Assembly (NCBI RefSeq): GCF_900112615.1
Contig: NZ_FOMK01000005.1
Span: 124,001-188,000, forward strand
Reading direction: 5' to 3'
DNA length: 64,000 nucleotides
Source: Chitinophaga sp. CF118
GTDB taxonomy: Bacteria > Bacteroidota > Bacteroidia > Chitinophagales > Chitinophagaceae
Shown here in pieces: positions 33,641-43,081 of this stretch (the first letter of the stretch is position 1; every line of letters starts with the position of its first letter). The translations under genes and the position numbers were made by a program. The notes below the pieces were generated by a model, which had not been told where the DNA came from, made no database searches, and was given only the letters and a program-made list of their open reading frames with translations.

Positions 33641-35008
33641 ATGCGACTAAAAATTAAGCACGTTGGCTTAACCTGTGTTTTTCTCCTACTAACTGTTTTA
33701 ATGGGGATGGCCCAACAGCCAGCCAAACCCGCTCAGCAGGAGGTGCTGCCACTATCTGCTAAACAGGCTGTAGACTATGCTCTGGCCAACCAGGCAACTA
33801 TCCGTACGGCAAAACTGGATCAACTGATCCAACTTGCCAAGAATAAAGAAGTAAGTGGACTGGCCCTGCCAAACGTAACAGGCAATGGTACCTTCCAGCA
33901 TAATCCAATTGTACAGAAACAATTGATCGATGCTTCTAATTTTAGCGACACTGTGCCTAAAGGAACTTTGGTTCCTTTCTCCTTCGGACTCAAATTTAAT
34001 GTGATCGGAGAAGTGAAAGTAACCCAGGTATTATTTGATCCCAGTATACTGGTAGCCCTGCAGGCACGCAAAACACTGGAAGAACTCTCTACCCGCAATG
34101 TCCAGAAAACAGAAATAGATGTAAAGGTAAATGTGTACAAATCTTATTATAATGTACTCTCTGCTCATAAGGCATTACAGTTCCTTACCGGCAACATTGC
34201 ATCAGTAGAAAAAATACTGAGTGATACAAAAGAAACCTATAAGAACGGATTGGTGGAAAAACTGGATGTAGACAGGCTGATGGTACAACTCACCAACCTG
34301 CGTACAGAAGAAACCAAACTCCGTAATCTCAGCGAAGTAGGCATTGCTGCCCTGAAATACCAGATGGGAATGTCTTTACAACAGGAGATCACATTAACGG
34401 ATACACTTTCTACCACAGAAATAAAATCCCAGATAGCTGCGGATAATAGCGACTATACACAGCGCATCGAATACCAGTTACTGGAAACACAGAAACGGGC
34501 ATACGAATATGATGTGAAACGGTATAAGTTAAATGCACTGCCTACATTGGCTCTCTTTGGTACAGGTGGAGCAAGCAGAGCCAGCGATGTATTCAATTAC
34601 TTTAAAACAGAAACCTGGTATGGATATGTAGGTTATGGTGCAAGCCTGACATTACCTATTTATGCAGGTTCTCAACGCAGACGTAAAGTGGATCAGGCTT
34701 TCCTGGAAGTGAAAAAAGCAGAAGTGCAACTGGATAATGCCAAACTAGGCATAGATCTGGAACGTTCCCAGTCTTCTTCTAATCTGCGAAACAACATTCT
34801 CACACTGGATGCTCAGGAAAGCAATATGCAGCTGGCGCAGGAAGTATACAATATGACGCAGACGAAGTACAGGGAAGGAGTAGGTTCCAGCCTTGAAATG
34901 AGTACAGCAGAAAATGATCTGCTGACTGCACAGAACAATTATTTCTCAGCCTTATATAATGCGGTAGTTGCCAAAGTAGATTACCTGAAAGCATACGGCA
35001 AATTGTAA
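33641..35008 (+). CDS. TolC family outer membrane efflux protein
   Basis: The 455-residue protein has a signal peptide (VFLLLTVLMGMAQQ) and the two halves of TolC-like helical barrels. The repeats are visible as SAKQAVDYALANQATIRTAK and KTEIDVKVNVYKSYYNVLS in the first half and MTQTKYREGVGSSLEMSTAE with DLLTAQNNYFSALYNAVVAK in the second. It should form the trimeric outer-membrane exit duct for the adaptor and RND pump encoded next. It lies 6 bases after the TetR gene and 31 bases before the adaptor gene. Confidence 0.93.
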   Translation: MRLKIKHVGLTCVFLLLTVLMGMAQQPAKPAQQEVLPLSAKQAVDYALANQATIRTAKLDQLIQLAKNKEVSGLALPNVTGNGTFQHNPIVQKQLIDASNFSDTVPKGTLVPFSFGLKFNVIGEVKVTQVLFDPSILVALQARKTLEELSTRNVQKTEIDVKVNVYKSYYNVLSAHKALQFLTGNIASVEKILSDTKETYKNGLVEKLDVDRLMVQLTNLRTEETKLRNLSEVGIAALKYQMGMSLQQEITLTDTLSTTEIKSQIAADNSDYTQRIEYQLLETQKRAYEYDVKRYKLNALPTLALFGTGGASRASDVFNYFKTETWYGYVGYGASLTLPIYAGSQRRRKVDQAFLEVKKAEVQLDNAKLGIDLERSQSSSNLRNNILTLDAQESNMQLAQEVYNMTQTKYREGVGSSLEMSTAENDLLTAQNNYFSALYNAVVAKVDYLKAYGKL

Positions 35009-35039
35009 AACATTATCGATCATCCTTAACTACAACTAT

Positions 35040-36128
35040 ATGTTTAAAAGATATTTCCCTGCTCTGCTGATTACTGCATTCGTCGCGGCTTGTAGTACAA
35101 GCAAAGAAGATCAGCTGAAAGAACTGAAACAGAAAAAAGCAGAACTGGAACTGAAAATCACTAAACTCGAAAAGGAAACCAGCAAAAGTGATACACTGAA
35201 GAAAAAGAAAACAGTGGTAATAACTGCTGTTCAGGATACAGTATTTGAACACTATATAGATATACAGGGAAGCGTGGATGCACGTGAAAATGTAAATGTT
35301 TCTTCCAGAATACCCGGGGTAATCACAAATATCTTTGTAAAAGAAGGACAGTCTGTAAGCAAAGGCCAGACACTGGCACAGGTAGATGATCAGATTCTGC
35401 GGGCCAACATGTCGGAACTGCATACACAATTGGAGCTTGCCAATACCGTATTCCAGAAACAGCAAAACCTGTGGAACCAGAAAATAGGTTCTGAACTGCA
35501 ATACCTGAACGCTAAAAACCAGAAAGAAGGTCTTGAAAGAAAGATAGCTACGCTGCAGGATCAGATGGGACAGGCAAAAATTATTTCACCTATTAGTGGT
35601 ACAGTAGATGCTGTAATAGCAAAGCTGGGAGATAATGCAACACCCGGAGCTCCGGCTTTCCGTGTAGTGAATAACAGTAACCTGAGAGTATTGGCAAATG
35701 TGGCAGAAGCATATGCCGGCAAAGTAAAAACAGGTGATGTTGTTGTTCTCAACTTCCCGGACATTGATAAACAGGTACGTACTAAAATCAGTTTTGCTGC
35801 AAGAGTAATTGATCCGCTTAGCCGTACAATTAAAGTAGAAGTTCCCTTACAGGCAGATCCTGCGCTGCGTCCAAATATGATGGCCCAGATCAAGATCATA
35901 GATTACAGAACTCCAAAAGCAGTTGTGATCCCTGTAAATGTGATTCAGTATTCATTAGGTAAACCGTATGTGATCCTTGTCCAGAATGGTGTTGCAAAAA
36001 GAAGAGAAATAGAGATGGGACATACTTATAATGACAAGGCAGAAATTAAAAGCGGACTGCAGCCTGGTGAGAATATTGTAATTATCGGTTACCAGGGATT
36101 GAATGATAATGACCTGATCCAGCAATAA
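35040..36128 (+). CDS. RND efflux periplasmic adaptor (membrane fusion lipoprotein)
   Basis: The 362-residue protein has a lipoprotein signal (LLITAFVAACSTSK) and a Lys/Glu-rich coiled coil directly after it (about residues 25-55). The barrel-sandwich parts are VNVSSRIPGVITNIFVKEGQ and GQAKIISPISGTVDAVIA, separated by an alpha-hairpin (MSELHTQLELANTVFQKQQN). It joins the inner-membrane pump to the TolC duct. It sits between both genes, 17 bases before the pump gene. Confidence 0.94.
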   Translation: MFKRYFPALLITAFVAACSTSKEDQLKELKQKKAELELKITKLEKETSKSDTLKKKKTVVITAVQDTVFEHYIDIQGSVDARENVNVSSRIPGVITNIFVKEGQSVSKGQTLAQVDDQILRANMSELHTQLELANTVFQKQQNLWNQKIGSELQYLNAKNQKEGLERKIATLQDQMGQAKIISPISGTVDAVIAKLGDNATPGAPAFRVVNNSNLRVLANVAEAYAGKVKTGDVVVLNFPDIDKQVRTKISFAARVIDPLSRTIKVEVPLQADPALRPNMMAQIKIIDYRTPKAVVIPVNVIQYSLGKPYVILVQNGVAKRREIEMGHTYNDKAEIKSGLQPGENIVIIGYQGLNDNDLIQQ

Positions 36129-36145
36129 TAATTAAAACAAGGTTT

Positions 36146-39100
36146 ATGCAAGATAATCTCAATAAAGAATTTAAACCTACCAGCTGGTCGATCGATAATA
36201 AGGTGAGCATTTATGTCGCCACTATTATCCTCGCTTTGGCGGGTATCATGTCATATCAGAGTTTGCCAAAGGAACAGTTTCCTGAAGTAGTATTCCCTCA
36301 GTTTTATATCAGCACCATTTATAGTGGTACTGCTCCGGAAGACATGGAAACGCTGGTTACAAAACCCATTGAAAAACAACTGGGCGGTATTTCCGGTGTG
36401 AAATCCATCAAAAGTACGTCCATGCAGGATTACTCTGCCATCATCATAGAATTTGATGCGAGTGAAAATATGGATGCTGCACGGCAGGAGGTGAGGCAGA
36501 AAGTAGATGATGCAAAGAAAGATCTGCCAACTGATCTAACCCAGGAACCTCAGATCATTAAGGTGGATGTATCGCAGATTCCTATTATGAACGTGAACCT
36601 GGCTGGTGATTTTGATCTGCAAACATTAAAAAAGTATGCAGACGAAATGCAGGATCGTATTGAAGCGCTTAGTGAAATCACCCGTGTAGATATTGTGGGG
36701 GCACTGGACCGTGAAATACAGATCAATGTTGATAAGTATAAAATGGATGCTGCACAGATCAGCTTTGGTGATGTTTCAACGGCTATTAAGTCAGAGAACG
36801 TGACAATCTCCGGTGGTCTTGTATCTATGGATGGTCAGAAACGTACTCTTAGTGTAAAAGGTGAATATAAAGATGCATCCAAACTACGTAATCTGATTAT
36901 ACGCGGACAGTCAGGCGCAACCGTATATCTCCGCGATATTGCAGAGGTAGTGGATGGCTTCAAAGAGCAGGAGAGTTATGCGCGTTTGAATGGTAAAAAT
37001 GTAATCACGCTGAACGTAATCAAACAGAGCGGAAAAAATCTGATTGATGCTTCTGATAAAATCCGTGCTATCATTAAAGAAATGCAGGCAGATTATCTGC
37101 CCGCAGGACTGGAAGTGAAAATCACTGCAGATCAGTCGGATTCTACCCGTGTAACATTGCATGACCTGATCAATACGATTATTATCGGTTTCATGTTGGT
37201 AACGCTGATCCTGATGTTCTTCATGGGTGCTGTAAACGCCATATTCGTGGCTTTGTCCGTACCTATCTCTATGTTCATTGCATTCCTGCTGATGCCTGCA
37301 TATGGCTTTACGCTGAATATGATGGTACTGTTCTCTTTCCTGCTGGCATTGGGAATTGTAGTAGATGATGCAATTGTGGTGATAGAAAACGTACACCGTA
37401 TTTTTTATAGCAGGAAGGATCTTGGTATTGTTAAAGCAGCTAAGATAGCCGCAGGTGAAGTATTCCTGCCGGTATTCTCCGGTACACTAACGGTGCTGGC
37501 GCCATTTGTACCACTGCTTTTCTGGCCGGGTATTATTGGTAGTTTCATGTTCTTCCTGCCGGTAACGTTGATCACTACACTGGGAGCATCCCTGATAGTA
37601 GCATACATTATTAATCCGGTGTTTGCAGTAGACTTCATGGATCGTCATGAAGGAGAAGCGCATCCTACACCGAAATTCGACAGGAAGTTTACCATCCTCA
37701 CGGTTGTATTTGTTGTTATTGCCCTGATTGCTTACTTCGCAGGTAGCAGGGGAGTAGGCAACTTTGTATTATTCGTTTATGCAATGATTGTGATGGAGCG
37801 TTTCTGGCTGGGTGGTGTTGCCCGCCGCTTCCAGAGTAACCTATGGCCAAGAGTACAGAACCGTTACAAGCGTATGTTGCAATGGTGTCTTATTGGCTGG
37901 CGTCCTGTATGGATCCTGTTAAGTACTTTCTTTTTGCTCATCTTCAGTATTGTTTTAACGGGTATACGTAATCCTAAAGTAGTATTCTTCCCAACGGCAG
38001 ATCCTAACTTCATCTATGCTTACATAGAGTTGCCTATGGGTGCAGATCAGAAATACACGGATTCTATTACACATATAATAGAAGACAGGATCACGAAAGT
38101 AATGGGTACTAATAATCCCATTGTGGAATCTATTATCTCCAATGTGGCGGTAGGTGCCGGAGATCCTTCACAGCAGGATCTGAGTACACAGCCACATAAG
38201 GGAAAGGTAACAGTAGCTTTCGTGGAATTTGGGAAACGCAATGGTGTATCTACCAAGCAGTACCTTGGAAAGATAAGAGAAGCTGCAAAAGGTATTCCCG
38301 GTGCAGATATTACAGTTGAACAGGAACAGGGTGGCCCGCCAACAGGTAAGCCTATTAATATAGAAATCTCTGGCGATAAGTTTGAAGAGCTTACGGCTGG
38401 TGGAGAAAAATTAAAACGTTACCTGGACTCTTTACAGATTGATGGTGTGGAAGAATTGAAAACAGATTTCCAGAGTAACAAACCGGAAATCCTGGTGAAT
38501 ATAGACAGGGAACGGGCTAACCGGGAAGGAATCTCTACCGCTACTATCGGTATGGCATTGCGTACGGCATTGTATGGAGATGAGGCCTCTAAGTTCCGTG
38601 ATCCGGAAGATGATTATAAAATAATGGTACGTTTCAAAGAAACTCAGCGTAATAATATTAACACGCTGATGAATATGAATATTGTGTACCGTGATATGAA
38701 TATGGGAGGAGCTATCCGTCAGGTACCATTATCTGCTGTAGCAGATATTAAGTACTCCAATACTTATGCAAGTATCAAGCGTATAGATCAGAAACGCGTT
38801 ATTACGCTTTATTCCAATGTACTTACAGGATATAACACCAATGAAATAGTGCAGCAGATCCAGACAGCGTTGAAAGATTTTCCAAAACCGCCTGGCACTA
38901 CTATCAAGATGACAGGTGAGCAGGAAGACCAGCAAGAAACAATGAACTTCTTGCTGATGGCGGCACTTGGAGCTTTCGGGTTAATCCTGATGATCATGGT
39001 TATACAATTCAACTCTATAGGTAGACCATTGATCATTTTCATGGAAATCCTGTTCAGTATCATCGGTGTATTCCTTGGTTTCTCCATTTTCAAAATGGAT

Positions 39101-39718
39101 ATCTCAATCGTAATGACCGGGGTAGGAATCATGGCACTGGCGGGTATTGTGGTGCGTAATGGTATTGTGCTTGTAGAATTTATAGACCTGTTGGTGATGC
39201 AGGGAACACCTGTATATGAGGCTGTTGTGGAAGGCGGAAGAACACGTATGACACCGGTATTATTGACTGCAATCGCTGCGATCCTTGGTTTAATACCGCT
39301 GGCAGTGGGCTTTAATATTGACTTTGCGGGATTATTTTCTTCATTTGAACCGCATATTTTCTTTGGTGGAGATAGCGTTGCCTTCTGGGGACCGCTGGCA
39401 TGGACAATGGTATACGGATTGCTTTTTGCCACCTTCCTTACATTGATCCTGGTGCCGGTGATGTACGCCATGAATAAGCGTTCCATAGATGTGCTGGATC
39501 ATTATAACTTATCCCGCAAGTTGAAATATGTACCATTCCTGGTATTGATTCTGAAGTGGTGTATGAGGAGAGAAGATGTGAGGAAACTGCATGATCCTGC
39601 TTATGCCTCTGACCGGGCATATAGATTTTTTGAGAATCATGAAGAAGACGTAATAGTGGTTGATGAAAAGTCTTATAATGGACATGGTGAGGTAAAAGAA
39701 TATCAAAAGAAACATTAA
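36146..39718 (+). CDS. RND superfamily efflux pump permease
   Basis: The 1190-residue protein is an AcrB/MdtB-type pump with twelve transmembrane helices and two large periplasmic loops. Family landmarks include QFPEVVFPQFYISTIYSGTA near the N-terminus and the proton-relay Asp pair in ALGIVVDDAIVVIENVHR (about residues 407-410). ALAGIVVRNGIVLVEFIDLL marks the second half. It is about 140 residues longer than AcrB. The extra length lies mostly between the halves (an added membrane stretch near residues 510-560) and in a C-terminal soluble tail rich in acidic residues. Substrates cannot be predicted. A strong terminator closes the operon. Confidence 0.95.
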   Translation: MQDNLNKEFKPTSWSIDNKVSIYVATIILALAGIMSYQSLPKEQFPEVVFPQFYISTIYSGTAPEDMETLVTKPIEKQLGGISGVKSIKSTSMQDYSAIIIEFDASENMDAARQEVRQKVDDAKKDLPTDLTQEPQIIKVDVSQIPIMNVNLAGDFDLQTLKKYADEMQDRIEALSEITRVDIVGALDREIQINVDKYKMDAAQISFGDVSTAIKSENVTISGGLVSMDGQKRTLSVKGEYKDASKLRNLIIRGQSGATVYLRDIAEVVDGFKEQESYARLNGKNVITLNVIKQSGKNLIDASDKIRAIIKEMQADYLPAGLEVKITADQSDSTRVTLHDLINTIIIGFMLVTLILMFFMGAVNAIFVALSVPISMFIAFLLMPAYGFTLNMMVLFSFLLALGIVVDDAIVVIENVHRIFYSRKDLGIVKAAKIAAGEVFLPVFSGTLTVLAPFVPLLFWPGIIGSFMFFLPVTLITTLGASLIVAYIINPVFAVDFMDRHEGEAHPTPKFDRKFTILTVVFVVIALIAYFAGSRGVGNFVLFVYAMIVMERFWLGGVARRFQSNLWPRVQNRYKRMLQWCLIGWRPVWILLSTFFLLIFSIVLTGIRNPKVVFFPTADPNFIYAYIELPMGADQKYTDSITHIIEDRITKVMGTNNPIVESIISNVAVGAGDPSQQDLSTQPHKGKVTVAFVEFGKRNGVSTKQYLGKIREAAKGIPGADITVEQEQGGPPTGKPINIEISGDKFEELTAGGEKLKRYLDSLQIDGVEELKTDFQSNKPEILVNIDRERANREGISTATIGMALRTALYGDEASKFRDPEDDYKIMVRFKETQRNNINTLMNMNIVYRDMNMGGAIRQVPLSAVADIKYSNTYASIKRIDQKRVITLYSNVLTGYNTNEIVQQIQTALKDFPKPPGTTIKMTGEQEDQQETMNFLLMAALGAFGLILMIMVIQFNSIGRPLIIFMEILFSIIGVFLGFSIFKMDISIVMTGVGIMALAGIVVRNGIVLVEFIDLLVMQGTPVYEAVVEGGRTRMTPVLLTAIAAILGLIPLAVGFNIDFAGLFSSFEPHIFFGGDSVAFWGPLAWTMVYGLLFATFLTLILVPVMYAMNKRSIDVLDHYNLSRKLKYVPFLVLILKWCMRREDVRKLHDPAYASDRAYRFFENHEEDVIVVDEKSYNGHGEVKEYQKKH

Positions 39719-39780
39719 ATGTTATAACAAGAGTTTTAGTCGATACACATACAGTGTAACAGTTGTAGGTTTAACAGATA

Positions 39781-39811
39781 CCGTTCCGATTCTTCGGAAC
39801 GGTTTTTTTTT
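39781..39811 (+). terminator. Intrinsic terminator of the efflux operon
   Basis: CCGTTCCGA pairs perfectly with TCGGAACGG around TTCT, followed by nine T residues. Confidence 0.95.
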
Positions 39812-39853
39812 GCCCTTAACAAACTTTAACAATTAACTGCTGTCCCAATTTCT

Positions 39854-39861
39854 TATTTTTG
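39854..39861 (+). promoter_or_regulatory. -7 promoter element upstream of kynU
   Basis: TATTTTTG matches TAnnTTTG and lies 81 bases before the kynU ATG. No -33 TTTG is seen at the expected place. Confidence 0.45.
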
Positions 39862-39942
39862 ATGAACAAACCGGCCATTAGTTGTTTAACCCGTATGTGA
39901 TTGGAAGAGAAAACCGGGGTTTGAAGAACCAGAATAGAGAAC

Positions 39943-41223
39943 ATGGAAGCTGAATTTATGTTTGAGGTATCAAAGAAATTTGCTGAGGAACAGGATTCGA
40001 AAGATATAATAAGACCTTTTAGGGAACAGTTTTATTTCCCTCAGCGAAATGGTAAGAATGCAGTATATTTTTGCGGTAACTCATTGGGTTTACAGCCTAA
40101 GAATGTCAAGGCAGCTATAGATCAGGAATTATACGATTGGCAACAATGTGCAGTAGAAGGCTACTGGGGGGCAAAGAATCCCTGGTTATACTATCAGCAA
40201 TACTGCAGCCGGCCACTTACGGGGATTTTAGGAGCAGATCAGGGGGAGTTGTCAGTGATGAATACACTTACAGTTAACCTGCATTTAATGATGATGAGCT
40301 TCTACAGGCCTACTAAACAGCGTTTTAAGGTGCTGATGGAGGCGGGTGCTTTTCCAAGTGACCAATATGCTGTTGAAACACAGGTTAAATTGCATGGCTT
40401 TGATCCTAATGAGGCAATCATCGAGGTATCACCGCGAATAGGAGAACATTTGATCCGGGAAGAAGATATTTTTAGGATAATTGATGAAGAAAGTAGTAGC
40501 TTAGCACTTATATTATTGGGGGGAATAAACTATTATACCGGCCAATTATTTAATATGGAGTCCATTACGGACATGGCTCATAAAGCAGGAGCCTTAGTCG
40601 GGTTCGACCTGGCGCACGTAGTAGGAAACGTACCTGTGAAGTTACACGATTGGAAAGTAGATTTTGCCGTGTGGTGCTCATATAAGTATTTAAATGGAGG
40701 CCCCGGAGCTGTAGGTGGAGCATTTGTACATGAAAAACATGCCCGAAACCGGAACCAGCCAAGATTAGGCGGCTGGTGGGGCAACGAAGAAGCCACCCGT
40801 TTTAAAATGGAAAAGGGCTTTGAACCCAAAGGCCGTGCAGAAGGATGGCAATTGAGCACGGCACAAGTATTTAACATGGTAGCATTAAAAGCCTCATTGG
40901 AACTGTTTGAGTCCGCTGGTATGGCCGCTTTAAGAGATAAGAGCATTAAACTCACCAATTATCTTGAATTCCTGTTAAAACAGATAGAAAACATAAACTT
41001 TGAAATAATTACGCCTAAAAATTGTAAGGAACGTGGCGCTCAGTTATCTTTGTTGTTCCATAACAGAGGTAAAGATATCCAACAAAAAATGACGGATGCT
41101 GGTATAATTGTCGACTGGCGCGAACCCGGAGTAATACGGATATCACCGGCGCCCTTGTATAACTCTTTTGGAGATGTATTTCATTTTTATGAAATAATAG
41201 CAAATATTGATTCAAACGCTTAA
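39943..41223 (+). CDS. kynU: Kynureninase
   Basis: The 426-residue PLP enzyme splits kynurenine or 3-hydroxykynurenine into (3-hydroxy)anthranilate and alanine in tryptophan breakdown and, in some bacteria, NAD synthesis. Diagnostic blocks are VYFCGNSLGLQPKNVKAAID, the GYWGAKNPWLYYQ loop, DLAHVVGNVPVKLHDW, and the Schiff-base Lys in WCSYKYLNGGPGAVGG (about residue 247). The C-terminal REPGVIRISPAPLYN is also typical. ATG 39958 is an alternative start. No other kyn genes are nearby. The next gene starts 10 bases after the stop, so cotranscription with the RGG-rich 2H protein is likely. Confidence 0.95.
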   Translation: MEAEFMFEVSKKFAEEQDSKDIIRPFREQFYFPQRNGKNAVYFCGNSLGLQPKNVKAAIDQELYDWQQCAVEGYWGAKNPWLYYQQYCSRPLTGILGADQGELSVMNTLTVNLHLMMMSFYRPTKQRFKVLMEAGAFPSDQYAVETQVKLHGFDPNEAIIEVSPRIGEHLIREEDIFRIIDEESSSLALILLGGINYYTGQLFNMESITDMAHKAGALVGFDLAHVVGNVPVKLHDWKVDFAVWCSYKYLNGGPGAVGGAFVHEKHARNRNQPRLGGWWGNEEATRFKMEKGFEPKGRAEGWQLSTAQVFNMVALKASLELFESAGMAALRDKSIKLTNYLEFLLKQIENINFEIITPKNCKERGAQLSLLFHNRGKDIQQKMTDAGIIVDWREPGVIRISPAPLYNSFGDVFHFYEIIANIDSNA

Positions 41224-41233
41224 TTAAGGTAAG

Positions 41234-42490
41234 ATGACTTTTGAGAGAAACGAACGCCCCCGCAGGCCCTACTCTCCTCCTGGTGCAGATAAAGACCAAG
41301 ATCCCAATAAGGAGAGACCAGGCGGTTACTACAAACCCGATTTTAATAATGAAAGGGAGGGCAGACCCGGTGGTTACAACCGGGACAATAATGACAGACC
41401 AAATTACAACAGAGACCGTGGTGAAGGCGGTGGTGGATATAATCGTGGCGGCGACCGTGATGGCGGTGGCGGCGGTGGATATCGTCCTCGCGACAACGGC
41501 GGCTATGGTGGTGGCGGTGGTTACAATCGCGATGGCGGTGGTGGCGGCTACAACCGTGGTGGCGACCGTGACGGCGGCGGTGGTGGATATAACCGTGGCG
41601 GCGACCGTGATGGTGGCGGCGGCGGTGGATATCGTCCACGTGAAGGCGGCGGCGGCTATGGCGGCGGCGGCGGTGGTTATGATCGCGGCGGTGGTGGCGG
41701 TGGCTACAACCGTGGCGGTGGCGGCGGCTACAACCGTGAAGGCGGTGGTGGCGGCGGCTATGACCGTGGCGGTGGCGGCGGTGGTTATAATCGCGGCGGT
41801 GGCGGCGGTTATGATCGTGGCGGCGGCGGTGGTGGTTACAACCGCGGTGGCGGTGGTGGCGGCTACAATCGCGGCGGTGGAGGAGGTAGTCGTCCGAGCT
41901 TCGGCGGCAACAGACGTCCTTTCACGCCTAAACCTGATAACAAGATCTACTTTATCGCCTTACTCCCTACTGCCGAAGTAGGTAAGGAGATCATCAAAAT
42001 AAAACAGGACTTCGCTGAAAACTTTGGTCCGGTATACGCGCTGAAAGTTCTGCCGCATATCACCCTCCAGGTTCCTTTCACTGCAGACCCTGCATTGGAA
42101 AAATCCTTCTGCGATGAACTGGCCGAATTTGCTAAAACACAGGCACCTTTCGAGGTTTCCCTGAACGGTTTTGGTACTTTCCCGAACAAGCAGAACCGCG
42201 TACTGTTTATCAATGTTGAGAAAAGTGAAACAATGGGCGCCCTTCACAGGCAGCTGATCAACTTCCTTCGCAAGGAGTTTGGCTTCAGTACCATGCTGGC
42301 ACGTACCGGTTTTACACCGCACGTAACAGTAGCTTTCAAAGATCTTGAAGATGCTCAGTTCGATAAAGCATGGCCTGATTACGAAAACAAAGAGTACAAG
42401 GCTACCTTTAAAGTTAATAACCTGTATTTCCTTCGTCATAATGGTAAATCCTGGGAAGTGTTGCAGAAATGCAAACTGGGTGGAGCCTGA
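41234..42490 (+). CDS. RGG/GYNR-rich low-complexity protein fused to a 2H phosphoesterase (2'-5' RNA ligase-like)
   Basis: The protein has 418 residues in two very different parts. Residues 1 to about 225 are a disordered Pro/Arg-rich start followed by many glycine-rich units of the type GGGGYNRGG, GGGGYDRGG or GGDRDGGGGGGYRPR. This resembles the RGG/RG domains of eukaryotic RNA-binding proteins. Residues about 235-418 form a 2H phosphoesterase with both catalytic motifs: HITLQV near 275 and HVTVAF near 355. This fold includes bacterial 2'-5' RNA ligase and cyclic phosphodiesterases. Together the parts suggest RNA binding with end-processing activity, and possibly condensate formation. It follows kynU by 10 bases and has its own terminator. 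Confidence 0.85.
   Translation: MTFERNERPRRPYSPPGADKDQDPNKERPGGYYKPDFNNEREGRPGGYNRDNNDRPNYNRDRGEGGGGYNRGGDRDGGGGGGYRPRDNGGYGGGGGYNRDGGGGGYNRGGDRDGGGGGYNRGGDRDGGGGGGYRPREGGGGYGGGGGGYDRGGGGGGYNRGGGGGYNREGGGGGGYDRGGGGGGYNRGGGGGYDRGGGGGGYNRGGGGGGYNRGGGGGSRPSFGGNRRPFTPKPDNKIYFIALLPTAEVGKEIIKIKQDFAENFGPVYALKVLPHITLQVPFTADPALEKSFCDELAEFAKTQAPFEVSLNGFGTFPNKQNRVLFINVEKSETMGALHRQLINFLRKEFGFSTMLARTGFTPHVTVAFKDLEDAQFDKAWPDYENKEYKATFKVNNLYFLRHNGKSWEVLQKCKLGGA
41425..41890 (+). repeat. Tandem imperfect repeats coding for Gly/Tyr/Asn/Arg units
   Basis: Units of roughly 24-30 bases built on GGCGGTGGTTATAATCGC variants recur about a dozen or more times within the first half of the 2H phosphoesterase gene. 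Third positions vary (GGT/GGC), so the protein repeat is conserved more than the DNA. The stretch is far richer in G+C than its neighbours and could vary in length by slippage or recombination. Confidence 0.9.
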
Positions 42491-42512
42491 TAAAAGGATC
42501 ACAAGAAAAATA

Positions 42513-42550
42513 AAGAGGGAGTCTGTTATACAGGCTCCCTCTTATTTTTT
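42513..42550 (+). terminator. Intrinsic terminator of the kynU-2H unit
   Basis: The arms 42513-42525 and 42531-42543 pair with a single G-T pair, around a 5-base loop. They are followed by an A/T-rich tail with six T residues. Confidence 0.9.
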
Positions 42551-42663
42551 AGGGGATGATCAAATTTTTTGCGGAACAACTTAGAAATCATACACAGCTA
42601 CCATTAACACCCTGATGCACTAAAGATTTGCGAGGGAGGATACTCCTAAGGTTAGAAATAATC

Positions 42664-43050
42664 CTATTTGAATTCCAGTTGAGTCAATTCCTTTCCCAGA
42701 TCCTTAATACCAAGTAATATTTTCTGTGTTTGTTTCTCTGATGGAACCTTAATGCCGTTTGCATACTGGGAAAGCAACGATTGACTCATCCCAATGCGAT
42801 CTCCCAGGGCTTTAGCATTAATTACATTGTAATATTCAAAGAATTGTTTTACATCCAGGCGAATTGAAATGTCCGTTTCAGACAGGTTTTTTAATCCTTT
42901 GTAATCCCGGTATAAGTTCATGGCATCAAGAATATTTTGCTTCAATTCTGCCATGTCTTTACCTGTCGTGCCTACAGGAATCTTATCATCCTCTGCATAG
43001 GCAGAAAAACCAGTACCGGTTTTCTCTACTTTAAATAAATACTTTTTCAT
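42664..43050 (-). CDS. hicB: HicB-type antitoxin with C-terminal XRE helix-turn-helix
   Basis: The ATG at 43050 gives MKKYLFKVEKTGTGFSAYAE, and the protein has 128 residues. The N-terminal half is a degraded RNase-H-like HicB fold (with GTTGKDMAELKQNILDAMNL). The C-terminal half is a helix-turn-helix (AKALGDRIGMSQSLLSQYAN). HicB proteins bind and inhibit HicA and repress their own operon. It lies 31 bases after hicA, in the usual order toxin then antitoxin. Two palindromes upstream of hicA are candidate operators. Confidence 0.88.
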   Translation of the reverse strand: MKKYLFKVEKTGTGFSAYAEDDKIPVGTTGKDMAELKQNILDAMNLYRDYKGLKNLSETDISIRLDVKQFFEYYNVINAKALGDRIGMSQSLLSQYANGIKVPSEKQTQKILLGIKDLGKELTQLEFK

Positions 43051-43081
43051 ACTGATTAATTGAGTTAATAAACACATAGGC

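Noticed and set aside
38809..39486. 225-codon frame on the minus strand within the RND pump gene
   Set aside because: It lies fully inside the conserved RND gene, has low-complexity Ile/Thr/Pro composition and no domain.
41425..41890. Possible CRISPR array because of regular spacing of similar units
   Set aside because: The units are contiguous, vary throughout and code for peptide repeats in one open frame. There are no distinct spacers and no cas genes.
41241..41981. Long frame of Ala/Val-rich codons overlapping the Gly-rich gene on the same strand
   Set aside because: It is the shadow of the repeated GGC/GGT codons in another frame. The Gly-rich frame continues into a recognisable 2H domain with both catalytic motifs; this one does not.
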